DNA of 64,000 nucleotides from JAQUQI01 sp041650035 (GCA_041650035.1 JBAZLY010000001.1:37995-101994); one strand, 5' to 3'. Shown: positions 8,182 to 18,412, counted from the stretch's first letter. The notes: a model not told the origin generated them from the sequence alone. A program made the numbers and translations.

Positions 8182-9408
8182 TTAGAAATAATCGTTGTAA
8201 AGTCCTCTGGCATATTCAGATAAAGCCAATAACCAGTTTTTCGGACCAAGTTTTAATAATGATACCTTCGACTGCCTGGCTTCGGCCCCTAACTGGAGCA
8301 ATCCTGCGGTGATAAAATATATATGGCATGGTAAAGGTTTAGGCGAAACACCTAAACCCGTTATACGCCCAATACGCACGGGTATACCCAAAACAGATTC
8401 GGCAAGTTCAATACAGCCATCCATAATTACCGGCTGGCCGCACATAACGGCACCACTGGGTATATTCCCTGAATAGCCTGAAGCCTTAAGCTCTCTTTTG
8501 ATCTCATTGAATATGCGCGTATATTCTTCAACGAGGATAGCCCTCAAATCCAACTTTTGAGAGACCTTTTTAAGAAAACCCGCGCGCATATCAGGCCCGG
8601 TTACTGGCCCATCAAGCAAAAGCCTCTCTATCTTGAGTTTTTCAGCTTCCGCTTCAGGTATACATAATTCCCGGGCAAGCCTTTTAGTAATATCGCAGCC
8701 CCCGACAGGCAACGTCTTAAGAAACACCGGCCGCGACTGCGAGACGATCAATATATCAGTCATATCCGCGCCAATATCGATAAAAACCACACCGAGACTC
8801 TTCTCGTGCTCCAGGACAACAGCCCTTAATCCGGCCAATGGCGAGATAATGGTATCCTCAATGCCTAAACCTGAATACTTCACCGCTTTTTCAAGATTAT
8901 CTATCACAGAGATCTTTGCTGTGACAAGGAACATGTCCGTCTCAAGTTTCATGCCAAACATGCCTACGGGATTGGCTATCCCCGGCTCCGAATCAACAAC
9001 AAAACCGCCTCTGGAGCAATAAATAATACCCCTTTCATACGGCATATGCACTGACTTCGCGTTGGCAATAACCCTATCCACATCATGTCTGGTTATCTCG
9101 TTGTCTTTATCGGATATAATTATCTGCCCATGGGATAAAAAACCTTTTAAATGTGTGCCCGATATGTTTAAAAAAACAGACTGCGCCTTTTTCCTGCTAA
9201 TATCTTCAGCCTCACAGACAGCCGTCAATACGGCATCCGAAAGACCTTTGATATCCGAGACCACACCTTTCTTAAAACAATCATGGTACCCAACCCCGTA
9301 GCCTAAGATATTCAACGCGCCCTTTTGTTCGGACAGATCAGCTATAAGACAGCTCACCTTTGACGAGCCTATATCAAGAGCGGTTATAAACGCCTCTTTT
9401 TTCTTCAT
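8182..9408 (-). CDS. ftsA: Cell division protein FtsA
   Basis: FtsA is the actin-like ATPase that ties FtsZ to the membrane and recruits later divisome proteins. The 408-residue protein has the phosphate-binding motif ALDIGSSKV at the N-terminus, the second phosphate motif FIDIGADMTD, and the SHS2-domain insertion with the GRITGLG segment. It is the last gene of the dcw cluster here; the gene that normally follows, ftsZ, is not found in the 86 bases before yggS. The start codon is preceded by a 13-base tandem repeat of GGGATGAAGAAAA, which places two possible ATGs in different frames; only 9408 reads into the FtsA frame. Confidence 0.94.
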   Translation of the reverse strand: MKKKEAFITALDIGSSKVSCLIADLSEQKGALNILGYGVGYHDCFKKGVVSDIKGLSDAVLTAVCEAEDISRKKAQSVFLNISGTHLKGFLSHGQIIISDKDNEITRHDVDRVIANAKSVHMPYERGIIYCSRGGFVVDSEPGIANPVGMFGMKLETDMFLVTAKISVIDNLEKAVKYSGLGIEDTIISPLAGLRAVVLEHEKSLGVVFIDIGADMTDILIVSQSRPVFLKTLPVGGCDITKRLARELCIPEAEAEKLKIERLLLDGPVTGPDMRAGFLKKVSQKLDLRAILVEEYTRIFNEIKRELKASGYSGNIPSGAVMCGQPVIMDGCIELAESVLGIPVRIGRITGLGVSPKPLPCHIYFITAGLLQLGAEARQSKVSLLKLGPKNWLLALSEYARGLYNDYF

Positions 9409-9484
9409 CCCTTTTCTTCATCCCTTTCGATCCCTCTTAGTAACGGTAAATACCTCAAGCACATGATACCTCTATAACCTGTCA

Positions 9485-10306
9485 TTAGCGCGGAACGACA
9501 ACAATATCCTCAAACCTTAAATCTATGATCTTTGCCTTACGGTTCCTGAAGGACAAATCGCTTAAAACCTTTTTAATAGTATCTAACTTGTCCTTAAGCT
9601 GGTGCGTGCCCAATTCAACCCTGGTCCCGTCGTCAAGTATTAAGACGGGGCTATCCCCGTCATAAACATTGACCTCTTTTACCATAGAATCGCCTGTCAA
9701 GCAAGACCCTTCAGCGGTATCATTGATGTCATTTATTATATTAATGGCCTTTTGCAGCCTCTTTTTATGTTCATGCCTCATGCCTGAAAATGATTTTGAG
9801 CTTACATCGATACCGGAGACAACCATAAGAACAGGTTGTTTCGATAAAAGAGGCTGGGATATTATAACAGCGTCATCGGAGACAAGATAATAACTCCCCG
9901 ATTCAATCTGACAGACAGGCCTTCTTAGTTTATAAGATATGAACAAGGCATCCGGCAATCGCCTATGGATGACCACGTCCCTTATTTCAAGGTAATCCCT
10001 TTCAATGTCATATTCACATTTTTTGATGTCCAGCATAAATATATTCACACCCTTGTGTGAATATAAATCCCGCGCTACGGAGGTCTCAATCTTGAGCTGG
10101 GACCTGTCCATAACCTCAATACGCTTTATATCAAAATAATCGGAATGCAACAGAAGATGCTGGACACCCTTGATAAGAAACACTGCAATAAAAATAAAAA
10201 ATAAGCAGGGCATAAACCTTATAACCATATCCAACAGCGGAAATACCCGTCTCCTAACCCTTGGTTTTCTCGTGTTACGCGGGGATTTTTTTTCTTTTTT
10301 CGCCAT
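9485..10306 (-). CDS. ftsQ: Cell division protein FtsQ/DivIB
   Basis: FtsQ is a bitopic divisome protein bridging early and late division proteins. The 273-residue product has a very basic cytosolic N-terminus, one transmembrane segment at about residues 28-50, then a POTRA-like domain (FDIKRIEVMDRS) and the FtsQ beta domain with the VVIHRRLPDALFISY region. ATG 10306 is preferred to a TTG further upstream at 10342. It sits between ddl and ftsA, its standard position. Confidence 0.92.
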   Translation of the reverse strand: MAKKEKKSPRNTRKPRVRRRVFPLLDMVIRFMPCLFFIFIAVFLIKGVQHLLLHSDYFDIKRIEVMDRSQLKIETSVARDLYSHKGVNIFMLDIKKCEYDIERDYLEIRDVVIHRRLPDALFISYKLRRPVCQIESGSYYLVSDDAVIISQPLLSKQPVLMVVSGIDVSSKSFSGMRHEHKKRLQKAINIINDINDTAEGSCLTGDSMVKEVNVYDGDSPVLILDDGTRVELGTHQLKDKLDTIKKVLSDLSFRNRKAKIIDLRFEDIVVVPR

Positions 10307-10368
10307 AATAAGGTCTCTTTCTCCTTTAAACAACCGCGGCAAAACATGCGTTAACCGCGGCCGGTCTT

Positions 10369-11331
10369 TTATTTATTATCCATGACATCCGCTTTTGCGT
10401 TTTTCGAAAAATGTTTTTCAGCCGCATATTTTAGGATATCAAGGCACATCCGGGTAAAATCAATTCCGGCAGCCCGGGCGGCCTTGGGAAGCAGGCTTGT
10501 CTGGGTAAAACCCGGTATCGTGTTTACCTCAAGGACTGTTATAATATTATTCGGCTTATCCAGGATCATATCCACCCTTGATAGGGATTTGCATCCCAAG
10601 GCCTTGTGGGCAGCCAGCCCCAGATCCTGGGCACGACATGAAAGTACACCAGGGATATCCGCGGGAACACCGTATTCACTTGCGCCTGGCGTATACTTTG
10701 AATAATAATCATAGAAGCCGCTCTTAGGCTGTATAGAAATAACAGGCAGTGGTTCATCGCCCAGTATACCTACCGTGATGTCCGCGCCCCGGGCGTAATC
10801 CTCAATAATAATCTTGCTGTCATAGACAAAGGCCTTTTCAATAGCAGGCATTATATCTACCTTAGACCTGACCATGCTCATCCCGATACTGGAACCCTCA
10901 TTGCTCGGTTTGATAACACACGGGAGACTGATATCTCTTACCTGGCAAGGGTCAAAACCCTCCCTTTCCATAATAATATAATTAGGTGTCGGTATGCCGC
11001 GCGCGCGAAATATCTCTTTTGACAGCGCCTTGTCAAACGACAGCTTACTTGCCCTCGGGCCTGAACCGGTATAGGGGATACCCCATTCGTCAAGCAATGC
11101 CTGCACGCTGCCGTCTTCACCAAACCTCCCGTGCAAGGCGATAAAAACAATGTCTATGCCAAGCGCGCTCAAATCCCTTTTTAACGATTCCGGGTCCATA
11201 ACGTCGACCAGAACGGTATTGATACCTGCCGAACATAGCGCGCCGAACACGGCATCGGCAGATCTAACCGATACATCCCTTTCGCTTGAAGGCCCCCCTG
11301 ACAAAACTGCCACCTTGCCAAAATTTTGCAT
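10369..11331 (-). CDS. ddl: D-alanine--D-alanine ligase
   Basis: Ddl makes the D-Ala-D-Ala dipeptide that MurF adds to the peptidoglycan precursor. The 320-residue ATP-grasp protein shows the N-terminal GGPSSERDVS, the ATP-grasp IKPSNEGSSIG, and the C-terminal metal-binding EVNTIPGFT. The YDYYSKY loop has tyrosine, as expected for D-Ala rather than D-lactate specificity. An AAGGGG ribosome-binding site precedes the ATG. Confidence 0.96.
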   Translation of the reverse strand: MQNFGKVAVLSGGPSSERDVSVRSADAVFGALCSAGINTVLVDVMDPESLKRDLSALGIDIVFIALHGRFGEDGSVQALLDEWGIPYTGSGPRASKLSFDKALSKEIFRARGIPTPNYIIMEREGFDPCQVRDISLPCVIKPSNEGSSIGMSMVRSKVDIMPAIEKAFVYDSKIIIEDYARGADITVGILGDEPLPVISIQPKSGFYDYYSKYTPGASEYGVPADIPGVLSCRAQDLGLAAHKALGCKSLSRVDMILDKPNNIITVLEVNTIPGFTQTSLLPKAARAAGIDFTRMCLDILKYAAEKHFSKNAKADVMDNK

Positions 11332-11342
11332 TTATCCCCTTT

Positions 11343-12227
11343 TTAGATTATCTCAACCTCTGTCTCAAGCGTAAAATTAAAAACGGATTTTACGCGTTTT
11401 TTTACTAATGATATAAGCCTAATTATGTCTTTCGAACTGGCATGGCCCTTATTAATTATAAAATTGGCATGCCTTGTCGAGACCTGCGCCCCGTCTATAC
11501 TGCGGCCTTTTAACCCGCATCTGTCTATCATTTCAGCAGCACTAATAGCTGAACCGGCTGGATTTTTAAACACGCACCCTGCGCTGGGGGCCGTATAATC
11601 CTGGCTGGATAATCTGCGGGTCAAATATTTATTCATAAGGCCTTCAATAAGCGTCTTCCTTGACCTTTTTAATTTAAAACAGGCGGATAGAACAATTAGA
11701 CCTTTTAAACCGCTATGCCTATATTTAAAACATATATCATCACGGTTTAATATCCTGATATTGCCGGCCTTATCCATGCACTCTGCGTATCTCAATATGC
11801 GCGAGACACTACCGCCAAAAGCGCCGGCATTCTGGAAAACAACCCCTCCTATTGTCGCAGGTATGCCAATAAGAAATTCCGCTCCGCTTAGTGAAAGCCC
11901 CTGGGCAAGATCACATAACCTGTTTACCATGACCCCCGCACCACATATGATATCATTGCCGCGGGGCGCGGCACTTTTAAAGTAAGTGGACGATAACTTC
12001 AAAAAAACATTGTTCAACCCATTATCGCTGATTATTATATTACTACCATTGCCTATAGGCAACAGGGAAATTTTATTACTCCTGCATAGAAAAAGCATGT
12101 CCTTAACGCCGTTGATATTTTCGGGTATATACATGCCGATAGACTTACCGCCCGTTTTCATGGTAGTATAAAACCTCATGGGGGCGTTGGGGATAAATCT
12201 TCCGGCAAGACGCCCCTCACGTTTCAT
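11343..12227 (-). CDS. murB: UDP-N-acetylenolpyruvoylglucosamine reductase
   Basis: MurB reduces the enolpyruvyl group to make UDP-N-acetylmuramic acid, using FAD and NADPH. The 294-residue protein has FAD-binding motifs (PIGNGSNIIISD; GIPATIGG), the catalytic-loop motif SAGCVFKNP and a C-terminal ETEV with the catalytic glutamate. It lacks the long extension of the E. coli form. The proton-donor position is Cys rather than the more common Ser (AGS), a variant found in other MurBs. No clear ribosome-binding site precedes the ATG. murC lies 34 bases upstream. Confidence 0.95.
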   Translation of the reverse strand: MKREGRLAGRFIPNAPMRFYTTMKTGGKSIGMYIPENINGVKDMLFLCRSNKISLLPIGNGSNIIISDNGLNNVFLKLSSTYFKSAAPRGNDIICGAGVMVNRLCDLAQGLSLSGAEFLIGIPATIGGVVFQNAGAFGGSVSRILRYAECMDKAGNIRILNRDDICFKYRHSGLKGLIVLSACFKLKRSRKTLIEGLMNKYLTRRLSSQDYTAPSAGCVFKNPAGSAISAAEMIDRCGLKGRSIDGAQVSTRHANFIINKGHASSKDIIRLISLVKKRVKSVFNFTLETEVEII

Positions 12228-12261
12228 GGAGGCAATATCATTTAGCAGTCCACGGACAGGT

Positions 12262-13641
12262 CTAATTTATTCGCTCCTTTTTAAACCTCATGACAAATTC
12301 TCCGGATATCCTGCCTATATCTCCCGCCCCCAGAAAAAGGAGCAGGTCTCCCGGCCTGACGAAACCCATCAGGTACTCAATCAATTTTTCTTTTGCCATA
12401 TAGGTAGAATTGACCTTCTTTATTTTAATAACCTCATCGTATATACACATGGACGTGACCCCGCATATAGGCTTTTCATCAGCAGCATAAATATCGGTAA
12501 GGATCAGGCAGTCGGTGCCGTAAAATGCCCGGGCGAATTCCTTCTTCAGAAATTTGGTCCTGGTATAGCGATGGGGTTGAAATATGGATACTATCCGCCT
12601 GCGTTTCATATTCACCGCCGCCTTTAAGGTGGCAACAATCTCGGTAGGGTGATGGGCATAATCATCTATTATCATGACATCATCTATACACGCCTTCTCT
12701 TGAAACCTGCGCTGGGCCCCCCTGTATTGACATATTGCCCGCCTAACAATGTCAGCGCCTATACCTATATCAAAAGCGGTAAGCATAGCGGCCATAGAGT
12801 TTAACACATTATGTTCGCCAGGCACATTGATTCTGAATCTGCCGATATCGCGATTGGCAAAAACAAGCCCGAATTCAGACCCCATCGGCCCTAATACGAT
12901 ATCTTTAACACGCAGGTCATCGCTTGATGATTTGCCGTATCTTAATACGCGGTTTTTGCAATCCTTGATCATATTTGTCATATACGGGTCTTGGCCCCAG
13001 CATATAACAGCCCCGGCCGGCCGGACATTCTCCATGAATCTGAAATACGCGTTTTGTATTTGCTCAATACCTTCATAATAATCAAGATGCTCAAGGTCTA
13101 TATTAGTGATAATCCCGTAATCCGGCCTAAGATAAAGAAATGAGCCATCAGATTCATCGGCTTCGGTCACAAAATACTCTCCGCCCCCTATAAAGGCATT
13201 GCCGTTAAGATACGGGACCAGGGCCCCGACCATACCGCTGGGATCAAGCCCCGATTCTCTTAATACTGTGGCTACCATCGAAGATGTTGTTGTCTTTCCA
13301 TGCGCGCCGGTAACAGCAACGCACTTTTTCCCCTCTCCGAGATAAGCCAAAAACTCTCCTCTCTTAAAAACCGGTATCCCCTTCTTCCCTGCCTCGGCAA
13401 GCTCGGGATTGTGCGCCAATACAGCCGAAGAGTAGACTACAATATCATTATCCTTGATATTTTCCCAGCAATGCCCTATAGCGATATCCGCGCCTTCGGA
13501 TATAAGCCTGTCGGTTAGATAACTCGGCTTTATGTCCGAACCTGAAACCCTGTGACCTTTCTTAAGGCAAAGCCAGGCAATACCGCTCATCCCGATACCG
13601 CCTATCCCAATAAAATGTATCTTTTTTTTGCTATTCAGCAT
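12262..13641 (-). CDS. murC: UDP-N-acetylmuramate--L-alanine ligase
   Basis: MurC adds L-alanine to UDP-MurNAc. The 459-residue protein has the three Mur ligase domains: an N-terminal HFIGIGGIGMSG, the central P-loop GAHGKTTTSS and the C-terminal region with DDYAHHPTEI and FQPHRYTRT. The ATG overlaps the end of murG by 11 bases, indicating coupling. Confidence 0.97.
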   Translation of the reverse strand: MLNSKKKIHFIGIGGIGMSGIAWLCLKKGHRVSGSDIKPSYLTDRLISEGADIAIGHCWENIKDNDIVVYSSAVLAHNPELAEAGKKGIPVFKRGEFLAYLGEGKKCVAVTGAHGKTTTSSMVATVLRESGLDPSGMVGALVPYLNGNAFIGGGEYFVTEADESDGSFLYLRPDYGIITNIDLEHLDYYEGIEQIQNAYFRFMENVRPAGAVICWGQDPYMTNMIKDCKNRVLRYGKSSSDDLRVKDIVLGPMGSEFGLVFANRDIGRFRINVPGEHNVLNSMAAMLTAFDIGIGADIVRRAICQYRGAQRRFQEKACIDDVMIIDDYAHHPTEIVATLKAAVNMKRRRIVSIFQPHRYTRTKFLKKEFARAFYGTDCLILTDIYAADEKPICGVTSMCIYDEVIKIKKVNSTYMAKEKLIEYLMGFVRPGDLLLFLGAGDIGRISGEFVMRFKKERIN

Positions 13642-14734
13642 TTGTAAGTCCTATTATTTGCCCGGCGAGTTCCCTGCCTGCCTGGGGTCTTGAAAAGATC
13701 CTCATATTACGCCTCATTAGTCCCATTTCATTATTATCACATAGAATGGAAAAAACCGTGTCTTTAAGTTTGCCTGCCTGCAATTCCCTTTGCGGCAGCA
13801 CAACCGCGGCGCCTTGTTTTGCCAGGTGTTGAGCGTTCGCGGCCTGGTGCCCTCCTGCCCCGGGATACGGGATAAAAACAGCAGGAACCCCGAAAAAAGC
13901 CAACTCGGATATAGTCGTCGCGCCGGCCCTGCATATGACAAGATCGGCCGCCTTGTAGCACAAGGCCATCTTATCACAGAACCCCCTGACCCAGTGGACT
14001 ATCTTATTCACCCTATAGACCTCTTCGACAGCTTCCCTGTCAGCATATCCTGTTATATGGGCTATTTGCACGGAGTCTCTTTCCAAGATATCAAGCATCC
14101 CAACCATGTCTGAAACAGCCTTATTGATGGCAGAGGCCCCGGAGCTGCCTCCTATAACAAGTAACGTCTTTCTCTTATCTGAAAATTGCAAAGCGGAGAG
14201 CGCCTCATGCCTTGTTATCATCTTTAATCCGTTTATCATCTCTTGCCTTATGGGGTTTCCGGTAAGAACATATCTACCCCCTTTTTGCGCCTGCGATCCT
14301 TCAAAACTCAAACATATCCTGTCCGCGATTTTACACAATATACCGTTAGCGCGGCCTAAAACGACATTTTGTTCATGTATCAGAGTCTTTATGCCCATAG
14401 CGGACGCCGTCTGTATTATAGGGCCGGAGATATATGCACCAAAACCGACCGCTATATCCGGGTTGATCCTAACTATCAAGGCCTCTGCCTTAATGCGGCA
14501 GCGAATCAACCTGGCCAAAAAACCAAACCATTTCATTGAAACCCCATAAGGCATTTTCGGCACGGCAAAGACGCAATAATCAAACCCGTACATGTTCATC
14601 ATGGTCTCGGCATTATACGATTTATCAACGATAAAAAATAAATCAGAATAACCCTCTTCTTTAAGTTTCTGGGCCAATGCTATAGCTGGAAATATGTGGC
14701 CGCCCGTTCCTCCGCAAACAATCAATATCTTCAT
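13631..14734 (-). CDS. murG: Lipid II synthase (UDP-GlcNAc transferase) MurG
   Basis: MurG transfers GlcNAc to lipid I at the inner face of the membrane to form lipid II. The 367-residue GT28/GT-B protein has the N-terminal glycine loop CGGTGGHIFPA, the LIHEQNVVLGRAN segment, the GGSSGA loop and the donor-site ICRAGATTISE with FIPYPGAGGHQ. A GAGGG ribosome-binding site precedes the start. Confidence 0.97.
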   Translation of the reverse strand: MKILIVCGGTGGHIFPAIALAQKLKEEGYSDLFFIVDKSYNAETMMNMYGFDYCVFAVPKMPYGVSMKWFGFLARLIRCRIKAEALIVRINPDIAVGFGAYISGPIIQTASAMGIKTLIHEQNVVLGRANGILCKIADRICLSFEGSQAQKGGRYVLTGNPIRQEMINGLKMITRHEALSALQFSDKRKTLLVIGGSSGASAINKAVSDMVGMLDILERDSVQIAHITGYADREAVEEVYRVNKIVHWVRGFCDKMALCYKAADLVICRAGATTISELAFFGVPAVFIPYPGAGGHQAANAQHLAKQGAAVVLPQRELQAGKLKDTVFSILCDNNEMGLMRRNMRIFSRPQAGRELAGQIIGLTNAE

Positions 14735-14795
14735 AAACCCTCACGTCGTATTATATACCCAGATCATGCTACTGATTCTATCGCTTGATAAATCC

Positions 14796-15881
14796 TTAAC
14801 GCCTGTGTTTAGCTATATTCAGCAATAGCCCGATGCTGGCTAAACTATACACCAAAGACGTACCACCATAACTTATAAAAGGCAGGGGCATGCCCTTTGT
14901 CGGAATAATAGCCGTAACAGCGGCTATATTTATTAGCACCTGCAGGGCTATCATCGTTACCAGGCCAAAAGCCAAAAACTGTCCGAACAGGTCCCTCGCG
15001 AAATACGCTATCTTAACCCCCAACCATATAAGGACCGCGAACAATATTATCACCCCGATACTGCCAAACATGCCAAGCTCTTCCCCTATAATAGAAAAAA
15101 TGAAATCAGTGTGGGCCTCGGGCAAATAAAAGAATTTTTGTTTTGAATGCGCCAGGCCCACGCCAAAAATACCGCCGCTACCCATAGCGATCATGGATTG
15201 TATTATCTGAAAACCCGCGCCTCTCGGATCAGACCATGGATCGATAAAAGCTATAATACGCTTGATCCTGTATGGCTTGGTGATGATAAGTCCGATTACA
15301 AATATTATACCGGGCACCATGACCATAAACAACTGTTTTATATCAACGCCCGCCATGAACGCCATTATTATTATAAGCAGGGCGAGCGCTACAGCTGTTC
15401 CGAGATCAGAACCGGCCAATATAAGCACCAGACATACGCCCAAGGCTGTCATAAGCGGTAAAAAACCGTAGAAAAAATCCTTAATCTCCGATTGTTTACG
15501 TGAAAGTATGTCGGCCGCGTAAAGGACAAGTGATAATTTCGCTATCTCGGACGGCTGAAAACTTATCGGTCCTATACCTATCCAGCGCCTGGCCCCGCCC
15601 GCGGACCTGCCTATCCCGGGGATAAAAACCATAAGCAGAAGAAGGATGGAAAACAACAAAAAAGGCTTGGATATATTCTTGAGCCTGCCGTAGTCAAAAC
15701 TCATAAAGAATACGGCTGCCATAACCCCAAAAAACAAAAATATAATATGCCTTTTTAGAAAATAAGCACTGTCATGATATTTTTCATAAGCAAAGACACA
15801 ACTGGATGAATAGATCATAACAACCCCTACCGCTATCAACATCAATACGATCAGAGAAAGTATTACCCGCGTTTTTCTCAT
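14796..15881 (-). CDS. ftsW: Lipid II polymerase FtsW (SEDS family)
   Basis: FtsW is the division-specific SEDS glycosyltransferase that works with FtsI. The 361-residue protein has about ten membrane helices and conserved loops such as ARRWIGIGPISFQPSE and, near the C-terminus, GMPLPFISYGGTS. RodA would be the alternative, but the place between murD and murG in a dcw cluster favours FtsW. Its ATG overlaps the murD stop (TAATG). Confidence 0.94.
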   Translation of the reverse strand: MRKTRVILSLIVLMLIAVGVVMIYSSSCVFAYEKYHDSAYFLKRHIIFLFFGVMAAVFFMSFDYGRLKNISKPFLLFSILLLLMVFIPGIGRSAGGARRWIGIGPISFQPSEIAKLSLVLYAADILSRKQSEIKDFFYGFLPLMTALGVCLVLILAGSDLGTAVALALLIIIMAFMAGVDIKQLFMVMVPGIIFVIGLIITKPYRIKRIIAFIDPWSDPRGAGFQIIQSMIAMGSGGIFGVGLAHSKQKFFYLPEAHTDFIFSIIGEELGMFGSIGVIILFAVLIWLGVKIAYFARDLFGQFLAFGLVTMIALQVLINIAAVTAIIPTKGMPLPFISYGGTSLVYSLASIGLLLNIAKHRR

Positions 15882-17254
15882 TACAAGACCTGACCTTTAC
15901 CCGTAACCGGAATAAACCTTAAAACAGACTCCTTAAAGGCCTCGCCCCGGGCCGCATAACTTTTATACATATCGAAACTCGCGCACATGGGTGACAACAA
16001 GACAAAATCTCCGGGCACAGCCTTATCGCGGGCTATTCCTACAGCCTCTTCCATGCACGATGCCTCTTTTACCTGCGTGAAAGCGGATAGATCACGTTTT
16101 ATCTTTCCGCGGGCCTCCCCAATCACTACCATCATCCGGACCTTCTGCCTGACCAGGCCGCCTATAGCTGTGAAATCGCTTCCCTTATCCCTGCCGCCGG
16201 CTATCAATACCGCCTTACCCGAAAACGCTTTAAGGGCGGCAGCACAGGCATCGACACTTGTAGACTTTGAATCATCTATATATCTTACCCCATTGAATGC
16301 GGCAATACGCTCGCACCTATGGGCAAGGCCTTTAAAATTCTTTAATACGGCACGCATCCCGTCCAAGGTTGCGCCCGCGAGACGGGCACAACAGCATGAA
16401 GCCAGGATATTGGAATAATTATGGGCACCTGACAACAATACCTCATCTACCGAACATAATCTCTGATTCTCTCCGAACATGTTGGCAACAAAAAAACCGT
16501 CTTTTAAATAAAAACCTGCGACAGTCTTCTTCATGCTGAAATAGTATATTTTCGACCTGGGCATCGGCTGAAGCGAAACCAGTTTATCATCATCACTATT
16601 TAACACAAAGAAATCATTTTGCGTCTGGTGCTTATAGATATTTCTTTTGCAACGAAAGTAATCGTTGAAATCACGGTGAACATCAAGATGGTTTTGGGTG
16701 ATATTAGATATTAAAGCGACCCTTGGCTTGAAATCATCCACATACTTAAGCTGAAAAGAACTTGCTTCAAGAACAATATGATGATCTGGACGCGCGGACA
16801 GTACAATTGACGAAAAGGCCCTGCCTATATTTCCGCAAAGGATGGATTTCCGGCCCGACTCCTTCAACATCATATCGATAAGAGTAACGATAGTGCTTTT
16901 CCCGTTACTGCCTGTAACAGCTATTATGTCATTCGTCAAAAACCATGATGCGGCCTCAATCTCGCTTACTACAGGTATGGATCTGCGCTGGGCAATTACT
17001 ATCGGCCAGGCAACGTCAGACACCCCGGGACTTGTAACAATAATATCCGATCTCTCTATCAGATCCTGCCTGCATAAGCCTATGTATGCCTCGATCCCGG
17101 AGGCAAGAAGCTCTGAAACAGTTTCACGAAGCTCGCCGGAATTATTGGAATCCATGGCAAAGACACGGGCACCCATATGCTTCAGTAGCATAGACACCGC
17201 CCTGCCGCTTATGCCCAGGCCTATTACCGAAACATTCTTTTCCCTTACTTCCAT
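15881..17254 (-). CDS. murD: UDP-MurNAc-L-alanine--D-glutamate ligase
   Basis: MurD adds D-glutamate to UDP-MurNAc-L-Ala. The 457-residue protein begins with a Rossmann motif (VIGLGISGRA), has the P-loop TGSNGKST, the ITQNHLDVH motif of Mur ligases and a C-terminal LIAGGRDKGSDF and LLSPMCASFDMY. It starts 1 base after mraY ends. Confidence 0.97.
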   Translation of the reverse strand: MEVREKNVSVIGLGISGRAVSMLLKHMGARVFAMDSNNSGELRETVSELLASGIEAYIGLCRQDLIERSDIIVTSPGVSDVAWPIVIAQRRSIPVVSEIEAASWFLTNDIIAVTGSNGKSTIVTLIDMMLKESGRKSILCGNIGRAFSSIVLSARPDHHIVLEASSFQLKYVDDFKPRVALISNITQNHLDVHRDFNDYFRCKRNIYKHQTQNDFFVLNSDDDKLVSLQPMPRSKIYYFSMKKTVAGFYLKDGFFVANMFGENQRLCSVDEVLLSGAHNYSNILASCCCARLAGATLDGMRAVLKNFKGLAHRCERIAAFNGVRYIDDSKSTSVDACAAALKAFSGKAVLIAGGRDKGSDFTAIGGLVRQKVRMMVVIGEARGKIKRDLSAFTQVKEASCMEEAVGIARDKAVPGDFVLLSPMCASFDMYKSYAARGEAFKESVLRFIPVTGKGQVL

Positions 17255-17255
17255 A

Positions 17256-18347
17256 TCAGTATAATTTTAATGACACCATTGTAAAAAGTGATAATATCGC
17301 GGCAATAATCCAAAAACGGACCACTATCTTGGATTCATGCCATCCGCGCATCTGCAGATGATGATGAAAAGGCGCGCACAAAAAAATCCTCCTGCGCCTG
17401 ATCTTGAATGAGGCCACCTGCAACATTACGGATAACGCCTCAAAAACAAAAATACCTCCGGCAATAATAAGCAGCGTCTCTTTTTTCACACAGCACGAAA
17501 CAACACCGATGCCTCCTCCAAGGGCCAAGGAGCCTGTATCACCCATAAAAACACTCGCGGGATATGAATTAAACCATAAAAACCCTAAACCCGCTCCCGT
17601 TAACGCGGCACAGTAAACGCAAAGCTCTCCCGCCCCCGGTATATATTGCATAAAAAGATAATTAGATATCTGCACGTGACCGGCGGCATACCCTATCACG
17701 GAATATGCCAAGGCCACCATGATCATACACCCTATAGCCAGTCCATCCAAACCGTCGGTCAGGTTTACGGCATTAGAGGCCCCTGTTATCACAACCATCA
17801 CGAACAGGATATAAAAAATTCCAGCATTAAAAACAAGGTTTTTTAAAAAAGGCACATATATACTTGAATCAATATTAGTATCAAGAAAAAGAAAGGCGCC
17901 GACTATAAAACCAAGCGCTATCTGCCCTAAAAATTTCATCCTCTTATTAAGACCTGGGCCTTTTTTTGACTTCAATTTAACATAATCATCGCAGAAACCC
18001 AGCACCCCCAGCCAGATAGTAGAGAATATCGTAAGCAGGATATACCTGTTATCCAGCCTCGCCCATAACAATGTCGAGATTATGACAGAAGATATTATGA
18101 TAAGACCTCCCATCGTAGGCGTGCCCTGCTTGCCTTTATGGGCTGAATAAATACCGGGGACCTCTTCTTCCGTCCGCACCCGTTCACCAATATTAAATTT
18201 CTTTAAAATACTTATTATGCGGGGTCCTATTACAATACTTATTAAAAATGCCGTTACAATCGCCCCGACAGTCCTGAATGTAATATAACGAAACACGTTA
18301 AAACCAAAAAAAACACCTTTTAGCGGATACAGCAAATGATAAAACAA
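17256..18347 (-). CDS. mraY: Phospho-MurNAc-pentapeptide transferase
   Basis: MraY joins the muramyl pentapeptide to undecaprenyl phosphate, making lipid I. The 363-residue protein has about ten membrane helices, the magnesium-binding DDYVK and NLTDGLDGLA motifs and the C-terminal PFHHHLQMRGW. Translation probably begins at a TTG (18347), because AGGAGG lies 6 bases before it and the N-terminal sequence MFYHLLYPL is typical of the family. Confidence 0.97.
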   Translation of the reverse strand: MFYHLLYPLKGVFFGFNVFRYITFRTVGAIVTAFLISIVIGPRIISILKKFNIGERVRTEEEVPGIYSAHKGKQGTPTMGGLIIISSVIISTLLWARLDNRYILLTIFSTIWLGVLGFCDDYVKLKSKKGPGLNKRMKFLGQIALGFIVGAFLFLDTNIDSSIYVPFLKNLVFNAGIFYILFVMVVITGASNAVNLTDGLDGLAIGCMIMVALAYSVIGYAAGHVQISNYLFMQYIPGAGELCVYCAALTGAGLGFLWFNSYPASVFMGDTGSLALGGGIGVVSCCVKKETLLIIAGGIFVFEALSVMLQVASFKIRRRRIFLCAPFHHHLQMRGWHESKIVVRFWIIAAILSLFTMVSLKLY

Positions 18348-18412
18348 CCTATTCCTCCTTATTTGAAAAACTCAAGGCTTTTTGTCGCTGGGAAAAACTG
18401 CCGCGGCCCGGT

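Noticed and set aside
11560..11590. MurB catalytic loop with Cys instead of Ser (AGCVFKNP)
   Set aside because: Cysteine at this position occurs in other functional MurB proteins, so it is not a sign of inactivation.
13790..14549. Plus-strand frames of 107 and 147 codons opposite murG
   Set aside because: Antisense to murG motifs and without start signals.
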